From CAIXYX01 sp043806415 (GTDB taxonomy: Archaea; Micrarchaeota; Micrarchaeia; Anstonellales; Anstonellaceae), in assembly GCA_043806415.1 (NCBI GenBank), contig JAZDHB010000034.1:1-17194 (forward strand): DNA of 17,194 nucleotides. The letters are read 5' to 3'. The position numbers were made by a program, and so were the translations under genes. This document shows, one piece after another, positions 1 through 7,371 of this stretch. The notes below the pieces were generated by a model. It saw only the letters and a list, made by a program, of their open reading frames with translations, did no database searches and had not been told where the DNA came from. How positions within the stretch are numbered: position 1 is the stretch's first letter; each line of letters begins with the position of its first letter.

Positions 1-405
1 CTTGTACAATCCGGAGGCGCCCGAAAGGATCCCGCCGGTGCACGCCCCGTCGCCGGCCGCCACCACTGCGTTGGGAGCGGGCATCGCGCGGAACGTCTTC
101 TCCAGGGCCAGCTTCATGTTGACCGACACGGGACCGCTGACGAGGATGACGTCGGCATGCCGAGGGGAGGCGACGAAATGGATCCCGAACCGCTCGCAGT
201 CCACCTGCGGGGAGCCGGTCAGCCCCTCCTCGATCTCCACATCGTTGGACGAGCCGCAGTCCACCATGCGCACGGCAATCGAGCGGCAGAAGGGGGAGAG
301 CGGACGCTCCGCCAGAAGCTTGGCGATCTTTTTGATGTCCGGGTTGTCCGACTCTTCGGAGATTTTGTCGCCCCTTGGCGAGAACAATACGTCGAATGCG
401 CCCAT
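1..405 (-). CDS. hyfI: Hydrogenase-4/Ehr-like small subunit (NuoB/HyfI family), 3' end off window
   Basis: This is the last visible gene of the operon, starting at ATG 405, 10 nt after the hyfG stop. The 135 visible codons match the 20-kDa subunit of complex I and group 4 hydrogenases, which normally holds the [4Fe-4S] cluster next to the active site or quinone site. Recognisable stretches are VDCGSSNDVEIEEGL (residues 48-62), ERFGI, SPRHADVILVSGPV and AVVAAGDGACTGGIL. In group 4 hydrogenases the first reads CGSCNGC[DE]IE. Here the two proximal-cluster cysteines are replaced by Ser53 and Val56, while Cys50 and the cysteine of GACTGG remain. The fourth ligand lies off the left edge. The family is clear, but intact cluster binding is not supported. 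An electron-transfer role is inferred only from the family. The operon context fits an Ehr complex rather than a hydrogenase. Confidence 0.9.
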   Translation of the reverse strand, partial: MGAFDVLFSPRGDKISEESDNPDIKKIAKLLAERPLSPFCRSIAVRMVDCGSSNDVEIEEGLTGSPQVDCERFGIHFVASPRHADVILVSGPVSVNMKLALEKTFRAMPAPNAVVAAGDGACTGGILSGASGLYK

Positions 406-415
406 AAGCTCACGC

Positions 416-2053
416 TCACAAATCGGCTCCCGCGTAGGAGAGGTTGAAGCTCTTGTTGATGAGGGGGAAATCCGCGGTGATGTTGCCCAGCACCGCCTCC
501 TGCAAGGCCGGCCAGTTGCGGAAGGAAGCCGTCCGGATCGCGAGCCGGTCGATGGTGCCCCGCTTGCCGGAGCGTAAAAGGAACATGCACGATCCCCGGG
601 GCGCCTCGGTCCATCCCAATCCGTACAGCCCGGCCGGAACCTTGGCGAGGGAGACATTGGCGGCGATGGTTTGGCTCTCATAGGCTTGGGTGCAGGCGTG
701 CTCGATGAGCCGGGCTGACTCCTTGACTTCGGAAAGCTTGACCAGGAACCGGGAGGACACGTCCCCGCCCGAGCCCATGGACTCGTGGACCTGGACCGAG
801 CGGTAGGCCCCGTAGGCGAAATGCTTGCGCATGTCGCACGCCACGGCGCTGGCCCTCGCCCCGGGCCCGACGATGGCCAGATGCTTGGCCGTCGGGTGGG
901 ACACGATGCCGGTGCTGAACACGCGGTCGAGGAATGTAGAGGAGGACATGGTCACCCCCTCGATGCCGGCGAGGGAGGACATGAAGCCGCGCATGGACGA
1001 GCGGATGAGGGAGACGGACTCCTCGCCGAGCCCTTTGCGCATCCCGCCCACGGCGATGAAGCCGCGCAGGAACCGGCCCCCGCCCAGACGGGCGTTGAGG
1101 CGCATCATGTCCTCGCGCAGGGCCAGGAACCTGGACGAGGAGGAATAGAAGCCGACGTCCATCGCCATCCCGCCCAGGTCGGCGAGGTGGCTGTAGATGC
1201 GCTCAAGCTCCAGAAGGATCAGGCGCTCGGATTCGGCCTTTGCGGGGACGGCGATGCCGGCCAGGGATTCGGCCGCCTGCGCGTACGCCACGCTGTTCGC
1301 GACCGACTCGTCGCCCGAACACTGCTCGATGACGGGGAATACGCCGTCCATGGGCTTGTGGCGCACGAAATCCTCGATTCCGCGGTGCAGGTAGGAGAGG
1401 CGCGCCTCCAGCTTGTGAATGGTCTCGCCGCCGACGTGGAAGCGGAAATGGCCGGGCTCGATGATGCCAGCATGCACGGGCCCGACCGGAATCTCGAACT
1501 CACCCTCCTCCCCGGTTCCGATGAACGGATACGGGTCGTCGTGCCTGCCGTACCCGGAGCGCTTTTCATCCTCCGGATGGGCCGCGTCGGGGGCGCTTCC
1601 GCCATGCCCCGCGCTCTTGGGGACCGGCAGGCGGGCGGCCGCCTTGAGGGAAAGGTACTTGGCGCTCTCGGGGTGGATGACGATGGGGCGGGTGTCGGAA
1701 AGGCCCGAGAATTCCAGCCCGCTGATCTCGTGCATCTTGCGCTCGTCCCAGATGGCGGCCGGGATTTTCCCGCTCACCGAATAGAAGCGCTTGGCTTTCG
1801 CGCGGATCAGCGCGATGTCGGCGAATTTTGGCAGGAGGAAAACATAGGTCGCGATCCAGTCCGATGACTTGGCGGACGGGAAGATGAAGGCGGAATCGAA
1901 AACCCCGCCGAGGCTTGCGCATTCGGCACAGGCACCGGGAAGCTTTTGCGCCCCCGCTTCCACCCACGACACGCGGACAGGAGAGGGCTGGCCTTCGTGC
2001 GAGGCGTGCTGCGCCTCGAGCTTTTGGATGAGATTGCGGATGGAGATCTTCAT
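416..2053 (-). CDS. hyfG: Hydrogenase-4/Ehr-like large subunit, fused NuoC-NuoD (HyfG type), lacking NiFe ligands
   Basis: 545 residues from ATG 2053, 2 nt beyond the hyfF stop and preceded by a GGGGGG run. An in-frame TTG at 2059 is the alternative start. Residues 1-140 resemble the 30-kDa NuoC domain (WDERKMHEISGLEF at about 102-115). After a polar linker (about 140-185), residues 188-545 are the 49-kDa/large-subunit fold, beginning IPVGPVHAGIIEPGHFRF. The usual VIERVCGICSVA motif reads VIEQCSGDESVA (241-252), so the ligand positions are Ser246 and Glu249, with a cysteine one place early at 245. The C-terminal DPCxxCTER box reads FNLSYAGADL (536-545), so both of its cysteines are absent too. 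A [NiFe] centre therefore cannot be bound in the known way. The fold and pairing with HyfI fit the Ehr family, whose reaction is unknown. The protein ends right after the degenerate box, as mature hydrogenase large subunits nearly do. Confidence 0.93.
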   Translation of the reverse strand: MKISIRNLIQKLEAQHASHEGQPSPVRVSWVEAGAQKLPGACAECASLGGVFDSAFIFPSAKSSDWIATYVFLLPKFADIALIRAKAKRFYSVSGKIPAAIWDERKMHEISGLEFSGLSDTRPIVIHPESAKYLSLKAAARLPVPKSAGHGGSAPDAAHPEDEKRSGYGRHDDPYPFIGTGEEGEFEIPVGPVHAGIIEPGHFRFHVGGETIHKLEARLSYLHRGIEDFVRHKPMDGVFPVIEQCSGDESVANSVAYAQAAESLAGIAVPAKAESERLILLELERIYSHLADLGGMAMDVGFYSSSSRFLALREDMMRLNARLGGGRFLRGFIAVGGMRKGLGEESVSLIRSSMRGFMSSLAGIEGVTMSSSTFLDRVFSTGIVSHPTAKHLAIVGPGARASAVACDMRKHFAYGAYRSVQVHESMGSGGDVSSRFLVKLSEVKESARLIEHACTQAYESQTIAANVSLAKVPAGLYGLGWTEAPRGSCMFLLRSGKRGTIDRLAIRTASFRNWPALQEAVLGNITADFPLINKSFNLSYAGADL

Positions 2054-2055
2054 GG

Positions 2056-3525
2056 TCAATTACCCCCCAAAAGGACTGAAACGGCCGGATTCACCAGGGA
2101 CGCGATCACCAGCGGCGCCAGGAGGCAGCAGATGACCGCCAATGCGAAGAGGCCCCACACGCTCAGCTTGGTGAGCAGGTCCGGTAGGTGATGGTTCGCG
2201 GGTCCCGATACCGGGCCGAAGGCCATGCGCGAGGATTTGAACAGGAACGCCCCGAACGCGATGGTGGTGAAGAGGACGAGCAGGACGGCGATGAGGAAAT
2301 TGCCGCTCGACAGGGCGGCGGCCAGCAGGATGAGTTCGGAGATGAAGGTGCCGAAAGGCAGCGAGCCGGCGATGCCGATGTTGATGAGCACGAAGAGTTG
2401 CCCGATGCCCGGCAATGCCTGGGAGATGCCGCTGATCTTCAGGATTTCCTTGGTGCCATAGGCTTGGGTGATGATGCCGCCGTAGAGGAAGGCCAATGGC
2501 TTGATCAGGGAATGCGACACCGTGTGGAAGAGCGCGGCCATGAGGCCGAGCGGGCCCCCGATCCCGATGCCCAGCGCGATGATGCCCATGTTCTCGATGC
2601 TCGAATAGGCCAGCAGGCGCTTGTAGTTGTCCTGCGAATAGAGCCGCAAGGAGGCGAGGGCGAGGGAGAGCAGGCCGAAGAGCAGGAAAAGGCCCGAGAG
2701 GAACGAGTAGGCCTGCGGGTTGGCGGCCGCGATGGGATAGACGCGCAGGATGGCGTAGAGGGCGGCGTTGAGCAGGACGCCGGAGAGGAATGCGCTGACC
2801 GGGGTCGGGGCCTGGCTGTGCGCGTCCGGAAGCCAGACGTGCAGGGGGACCAGGCCGACCTTGGTGCCGTATCCCACGAAGATGAAGGCGATGGCGATCT
2901 TGAGGTAGAGTGGGTTGATGAGGTGCGCGCTGGCGGCGACGGCCTGCCATGCGAAGCCTTCGGGCTGGCCGGCCTGCTGCAGGCCGTAGCCCAGCACCAG
3001 GAGTCCCACCAACGCAAGGGTGATGCTCAAGGAGCAGATCAGCAGGTACTTCCACGCGGCCTCGACCGATTCCTTGGTGCCATACATGCTGATGAGGAAG
3101 ACCGAGGTGAGGGTGGTCGCCTCCACCGCGGCCCAGAGGACCAGGAGGTCGGAGGCGAGGGTGGCGATGAGCATGGAGGAGAGGAAGAGCAGGCACAGGA
3201 CGTAGTATATCCAGAGATTCCCCTTTTGGATGACGCCTTCCTTTATCTCCGCGCGGATGTAGCCTCGGGAGTAGGCAAAGACGAACACCCCGATGGTGGA
3301 GGTGGCCAGCGTGAAGAGCAGGCTCAGGGGATCGAGGTAGAGGATTCCGAAAAACGCCGAAACGGGACGGGCGGCCAGATCGGACGGGGAGATGGACAGG
3401 ATGAGCGCGCCCAGCGAGAGCAGCGCGCCGGCGATGGCGGTCGCCTCGACGGCGGACGGGTGGTGGCGCAGGAGCAGGCAGGCGACGGCCGCGAGGATCG
3501 GGAATAAGATGACCCATTCAAGCAT
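2056..3525 (-). CDS. hyfF: Hydrogenase-4 component F-like antiporter subunit (NuoL/M/N family)
   Basis: 489 residues, almost entirely hydrophobic (about 14 predicted membrane helices), belonging to the Mrp-antiporter/NuoLMN ion-channel family. Family signatures are visible: Glu135 in LWAAVEATT, Lys222 in GTKVGLVPLHVWLPDAH, His236 in that stretch, SIENMGIIALG (about 309-319) and Lys342 in HSLIKPLAFLYGG. These are the charged residues along the proton or sodium path in complex I homologues, so ion translocation appears retained even though the peripheral arm lacks metal ligands. The length suits HyfF or NuoN, with no lateral-helix extension. ATG 3525 lies 4 nt downstream of the hyfCE stop, and the TGA stop lies 2 nt before the hyfG ATG, so translational coupling along the operon is likely. 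Confidence 0.92.
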   Translation of the reverse strand: MLEWVILFPILAAVACLLLRHHPSAVEATAIAGALLSLGALILSISPSDLAARPVSAFFGILYLDPLSLLFTLATSTIGVFVFAYSRGYIRAEIKEGVIQKGNLWIYYVLCLLFLSSMLIATLASDLLVLWAAVEATTLTSVFLISMYGTKESVEAAWKYLLICSLSITLALVGLLVLGYGLQQAGQPEGFAWQAVAASAHLINPLYLKIAIAFIFVGYGTKVGLVPLHVWLPDAHSQAPTPVSAFLSGVLLNAALYAILRVYPIAAANPQAYSFLSGLFLLFGLLSLALASLRLYSQDNYKRLLAYSSIENMGIIALGIGIGGPLGLMAALFHTVSHSLIKPLAFLYGGIITQAYGTKEILKISGISQALPGIGQLFVLINIGIAGSLPFGTFISELILLAAALSSGNFLIAVLLVLFTTIAFGAFLFKSSRMAFGPVSGPANHHLPDLLTKLSVWGLFALAVICCLLAPLVIASLVNPAVSVLLGGN

Positions 3526-3529
3526 AGAC

Positions 3530-5140
3530 TCACTTCGTTTCGAACATCCGGTTCAGTTTGACGCTGTCCAGATGTTCGTTGACATCTTGTATCTTGGAGG
3601 CCAGGAACAGCGACACGGCCACCAGGATGAGCGTGTCGATGAACGCGACCAGCTCGCCCAGAAGGGGGACGTGCAGGGAGAGCGCGACCGGCATGAGCAC
3701 CAGCCCGTTCTCGAGGATCAGGAATCCGAGCATCTGCAAAAAGATGTGGCTCTTGATCGCGATGATGAACGCGCCGATGAATATGATGGACAGCGCGACC
3801 GGGAGCAGGGAATCGTGGATGCCCAGGAGGGAGGAGATGGAATAGGAGAAGAGGATGAGCACGCCGCACAGGAGGAGGGCCTTGGAGGTGCTCAGCGGGG
3901 ATGCGAGGGAAATCGGGTCGGCGCGCAGCTTGTCCTTGCTCTTCATGAGGATGTCGCGGTACGAGAACAGGAGCAGCCAGGGCACGATGATGACCTTGAA
4001 GAGGATGGTGGAACCCAGGCGCCAGTAGGCGTCGATGCTGCCCGAACCCAGGGCGACGATGAGCAGGATGAAGGCCAGTGCCAGGCTCTGGAAGAGGAAG
4101 ATGCGGATGCGCACGCCGAACGAGGCGCTGAAGATGAAATTGAGGGGCATGACGAGCATCACCGTGGCGAGGATGGGAAGCAGGCTACCCTCGGCGGCCT
4201 TGGCCGAGGTCCCGAGGAAATAGGCCAGGAACGAGAGGATGAGCGAGAGCGTCAGCAGTTCGGAGATGCGGAACAGCCTCCATTTCGGCGTCAGGCTCTC
4301 GAGGGTGGCCGTGAAGACGGCGATCGCCATGATGGCGGCCGCGAACGCAACGGCGGACAGGGCCGGATCGGAAATGAACGCCGGGGATGAGATGGGCGTG
4401 AAGATGACGAGGAATAACACGAACAGGACGGTGATCTTGGCGGCGTTCGCCCATTCGACCAGGCCCAGGAGCGGGCCGGAGCAGTCCAGCACCATCGCCT
4501 CGTGCACCATGGTCAGCTCAAGGTGCGTGGCCGGGTTGTCGAACGGCAGGCGCCCGGTCTCGGCGAGGATGACGATGAATAGGGCGGCGCCGGCGAGCCA
4601 GAAGGCGGGAGAGAGCAGGGCGGCCGGCCAGCCGAACAGCGCGCCGCCGGAGAGGGCGGAGAGGCCCACGCCAGCGCCCAGGGTGGAGAAGAACACGATG
4701 GCGGCGAAGATGGCGGGCTCGATCAGGGAGGAATACAGCATCTCCCGGCTCGAGCCGATGCCCCCGAACGCGCTTCCGATGTCGAGCCCGGCCAGCGCGG
4801 TCATGAACCGGCCGATGGCGAAAAGGTAGATGAATGCGACCAGATCCAGATGGAACGGGTCGGCGGAAACGAAGATGGGCAGGGCGGCGGCCGCGACCAG
4901 CATCGCGCTGAACGAGAGCACCGGCGCGGCGATGAACACCCACGAGGAAACCGGGCTGACGACGACGCCTTTCATCATCAGCTTGGACACGTCGATGTAG
5001 GGCTGCCAGATCGGCGCGCCGGTCCTTCCCTGGAACCGGGCCTTGACCTTGTGCATGACCCCCATGACGAGCGGGGAGAGCGCGAACAGGGCCAGGGCCT
5101 GCAGGGCCGGCCAGAGGATGGATTCGAATGTGAGTTCCAT
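3530..5140 (-). CDS. hyfC-hyfE: Fusion of HyfC (NuoH-like) and HyfE (NuoK-like) membrane subunits
   Basis: One uninterrupted 536-residue frame covers two subunits that are normally separate. Residues 1-312 are HyfC/NuoH-like: GRTGAPIWQPYIDVSKL (38-54), IGRFMTALAGLDIGSAFGG (109-127) and AETGRLPFDNPATHLELT (193-210), the acidic loop that contacts the peripheral arm. Residues from about 318 are HyfE-like, with several more helices and a NuoK-type LGFLILENGL motif (Glu477), ending in a charged tail. No stop codon or internal start with a clear ribosome site separates the halves. The join lies around TSAKAAEGS (311-319). HyfC anchors the hydrophilic arm to the membrane, and HyfE-type subunits carry a membrane-embedded acidic ion path. 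The gene starts 6 nt after hyfB stops and is 4 nt before hyfF. Confidence 0.92.
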   Translation of the reverse strand: MELTFESILWPALQALALFALSPLVMGVMHKVKARFQGRTGAPIWQPYIDVSKLMMKGVVVSPVSSWVFIAAPVLSFSAMLVAAAALPIFVSADPFHLDLVAFIYLFAIGRFMTALAGLDIGSAFGGIGSSREMLYSSLIEPAIFAAIVFFSTLGAGVGLSALSGGALFGWPAALLSPAFWLAGAALFIVILAETGRLPFDNPATHLELTMVHEAMVLDCSGPLLGLVEWANAAKITVLFVLFLVIFTPISSPAFISDPALSAVAFAAAIMAIAVFTATLESLTPKWRLFRISELLTLSLILSFLAYFLGTSAKAAEGSLLPILATVMLVMPLNFIFSASFGVRIRIFLFQSLALAFILLIVALGSGSIDAYWRLGSTILFKVIIVPWLLLFSYRDILMKSKDKLRADPISLASPLSTSKALLLCGVLILFSYSISSLLGIHDSLLPVALSIIFIGAFIIAIKSHIFLQMLGFLILENGLVLMPVALSLHVPLLGELVAFIDTLILVAVSLFLASKIQDVNEHLDSVKLNRMFETK

Positions 5141-5146
5141 AACAAT

Positions 5147-7111
5147 TTACCCCATCAAGGCATACGCCAGTACGGCGACCAGGGTGATGATCAGGTACAT
5201 GATGTAATGCATCAGGTTGCCGGACTGCAGCTTTCTCGACCATGGAGACACGGTCAGGAAGATGTTCTGCAGCGGCTCGTACAGGACGGACGTGAAGAAC
5301 CGGCTCCCGTAGCTCTGCGCGGTCCCGAGCGGGTTGACCGCCGAGCTGAACGATCGGATGATGGGCATGGTGAATCCTTTGGCCGAATACTGCATGTGCC
5401 CGTCGACGGCCGGGATCCCGCAGTCCCAGGTGGGGCCGACGGCCTGCGCCGCTTTGAAGCGTCCCTTCAGAAGATGCAGCACCGCAAGGACGAGGAGGCT
5501 GGACGCGAGCAAGGCCACGAATATCGCGAAGGTGGGAAGGCGCTCGACGGATGCGAAAATGCCGCTTGCTCCGCTCATGCCCAGTTGGGAGAGGGCGGGG
5601 AAGGCCAGGGCGGCGATGGAGCCGGGGAAGATGCCGGCCGCGATGCAGGCCAATGCCAGGATGGCCATGCCCGCGAGCATCCCCGTGGGCGCTTCGCGCG
5701 CCAGGTGCGCGTGCTCGCTGCGCGGGGCGCCCAGGAACGTGATGCCGAATGCCTTGACAAAGGCTGCCACGGCGAAAGCGCTGGTCAGCGCCAGGAACAG
5801 CACGGCGGCCGAAACCGCGAAAGAGACGAGGTCGGAGGAACCGACCCCGCCCAGGAGCGAGGTGAAGGTCAGCCACTCGCTCACGAACCCGTTCAGCGGC
5901 GGGATGGCCGCGATGGAGGCGGCGCCGATGAAGAACAGCAGCGCGACGAGCGGCATGGATTTCGCGATCCCGCCCAGTTCGTCGATGTTGCGCGTGTGCG
6001 TGGAATAGACGACCGATCCGGCACCCAAAAAGAGCAGGCTCTTGAACAGGGCGTGGTTGAGGGTGTGGTAGAGGGCCGCGAACAGCGAGAGGGCGGCCAG
6101 GGCGCTCAGGCCGGCGGAGGCGAAGGTCACCGCCCCGCCCAGGCCCAGCAGGATGATGCCGATGTTCTCGATGCTGTGGTAGGCCAGCAGGACCTTGATG
6201 TCGTGCTCCATGAGCGAATAGAGCACGCCCATCACCGACGAGACGGCGCCGATGGCGAGGATGAGCAGGCCCCACCAGAGGGGCGGAACCGGCTGGCTGG
6301 CCAGGAGGAAGCCGAAAATGACGCGGACCAGGGCGTAGATGGCGGTCTTGAGCATGACGCCGGACATCAGGGCCGAGATGTTGCTCGGGGCGTTGGGGTG
6401 GGCGATGGGCAGCCAGACGTGGAAGGGCATCAGGCCGGCCTTCATGCCGAACCCGACCAAGGCCAGGATGAAGATGGCGCTCGCCATCGCCGGGGCGTAG
6501 GACGCATGCGCGAAGGCGGCGAAGTCAAAGGATCCGCCCGCGCCGCTGGCGAGGGCGAGGAACATCACGATGAGGCACGCGGTCCCGAAATGGGTCATCA
6601 GGAGATAGATGAAGCCCGAACTCTGCGAGGCCGGCTCCTTGTGCTCGTAGGTGACCAGGAAAAACGATGAAACCGCCATGATTTCCCAGAAGACCAGGAA
6701 GGCGATGCCGTTCTGGGCCGTGACGACCAGGGCCATCGAGAGCAGGAAGAGGTTGAAGAGGATGCAGAACCGCGCGGGATTGTAGCCCTTGCGCTCGTAT
6801 TCGGTCAGGTAGGGATAGGAATAGATGGAGACGGCCATGCCGACCAGGCCGATGATGATGGCGAAAAACCCGGACAGCCCGTCCACGCTAAAAGAGAATG
6901 CCCCGAGCGGCCCCAGGGGCGCCAGGATGAGGGGGCTCGCTTCCGAACCCAGAACGCCCAGGAGGCCCGCCGCGGTGAGCGCGCCGCTGGCGAGGAGGGC
7001 GCACAGCAGGCCGGCGGCCTTGGCAAAGAAACGGAATTTCTGGGAAGAATACGCGAATGCGGCGCCTGCGAGGAACAGGACTGCCGAAATCAACAGCATC
7101 ATATTGGTCAT
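5147..7111 (-). CDS. hyfB: Hydrogenase-4 component B-like antiporter subunit
   Basis: First gene of the operon and the largest ion-channel subunit, about 655 residues with many membrane helices. NuoL/HyfB signatures counted from ATG 7111: Glu143 in LVFWEIMAVSS, Lys224 in GMKAGLMPFHVWLP, His238 in AHPNAPSNISAL, HSIENIGIILLG (about 312-323), Lys357 in NHALFKSLLFLGAG and PPLNGFVSEW. All key charged residues of the ion path are kept. The end (YIMYLIITLVAVLAYALMG) is a final helix, as in HyfB of about 670 residues. The start is uncertain. TTG 7141 extends the frame by 10 codons. ATG 7111 is adopted, but ATG 7102, with an AGGGATGA element upstream, is also plausible. Transcription probably begins near 7190 from the TATA box at 7211-7220. 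Confidence 0.9.
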   Translation of the reverse strand: MTNMMLLISAVLFLAGAAFAYSSQKFRFFAKAAGLLCALLASGALTAAGLLGVLGSEASPLILAPLGPLGAFSFSVDGLSGFFAIIIGLVGMAVSIYSYPYLTEYERKGYNPARFCILFNLFLLSMALVVTAQNGIAFLVFWEIMAVSSFFLVTYEHKEPASQSSGFIYLLMTHFGTACLIVMFLALASGAGGSFDFAAFAHASYAPAMASAIFILALVGFGMKAGLMPFHVWLPIAHPNAPSNISALMSGVMLKTAIYALVRVIFGFLLASQPVPPLWWGLLILAIGAVSSVMGVLYSLMEHDIKVLLAYHSIENIGIILLGLGGAVTFASAGLSALAALSLFAALYHTLNHALFKSLLFLGAGSVVYSTHTRNIDELGGIAKSMPLVALLFFIGAASIAAIPPLNGFVSEWLTFTSLLGGVGSSDLVSFAVSAAVLFLALTSAFAVAAFVKAFGITFLGAPRSEHAHLAREAPTGMLAGMAILALACIAAGIFPGSIAALAFPALSQLGMSGASGIFASVERLPTFAIFVALLASSLLVLAVLHLLKGRFKAAQAVGPTWDCGIPAVDGHMQYSAKGFTMPIIRSFSSAVNPLGTAQSYGSRFFTSVLYEPLQNIFLTVSPWSRKLQSGNLMHYIMYLIITLVAVLAYALMG

Positions 7112-7144
7112 CCCTATCAATGAAACTAACCGGTAGAACAATGG

Positions 7145-7179
7145 ATTGGGCGCCTGACACGATGAATTGAGCGCCTGAC
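7145..7179. repeat. Phased direct repeat in the hyf/ehr leader
   Basis: ATTGGGCGCCTGAC (7145-7158) recurs as ATTGAGCGCCTGAC (7166-7179), 13 of 14 bases identical, offset by exactly 21 bp or about two helical turns. A third partial GCCTGA lies at 7184-7189. The pair sits just downstream of the predicted hyfB transcription start, where a bound repressor could act. It could equally be a fortuitous duplication. Confidence 0.5.
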
Positions 7180-7210
7180 GAATGCCTGATGCATTGAAAT
7201 CATCCGTGGA

Positions 7211-7220
7211 TATTTATAAA
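7211..7220 (-). promoter_or_regulatory. TATA box for the hyf/ehr operon
   Basis: On the minus strand this reads TTTATAAATA, a good archaeal TATA element in otherwise GC-rich DNA. The expected start is about 25 nt downstream, near 7190, giving a leader of about 80 nt to ATG 7111. The element is nearly palindromic, so orientation is inferred from the gene it faces. Confidence 0.6.
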
Positions 7221-7297
7221 CATTTCATAGGGCGGCAAAACCCGGAAAGTTTTTGCGGATGGCAAAAACCCGTTTCCCGCCTCGGGAAAAATGGGAG

Positions 7298-7307
7298 ATA
7301 TATAAAT
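7298..7307 (+). promoter_or_regulatory. TATA box for the aRF1 gene
   Basis: ATATATAAAT, preceded by a purine-rich stretch that could serve as a BRE, predicts a transcript start around 7326-7330 and a leader of about 45 nt to ATG 7372. It is arranged back to back with the hyf promoter within the 260-bp divergent intergenic region. Confidence 0.65.
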
Positions 7308-7371
7308 CCTCAAGAGGATAGTATGACGCTGAAAAAACGGACATGACGGATGGAAAAACGTATCTGGACGG

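Noticed and set aside
785..6670. Long open frames on the plus strand opposite the hyf genes
   Set aside because: They are antisense to strongly conserved membrane proteins. Their translations are rich in Glu, Asp, Gly, His and Arg, with no family motifs, which is typical of the reverse complement of GC-rich hydrophobic coding sequence.
7323..7346. Seven-codon upstream frame (ATG to TGA) before aRF1, which could suggest release-factor autoregulation
   Set aside because: Its ATG lies at or upstream of the transcript start predicted from the TATA box at 7298-7307, so it may not be in the message. A second frame from 7343 overlaps the main gene but has no ribosome site. No frameshift signal comparable to bacterial RF2 was seen.
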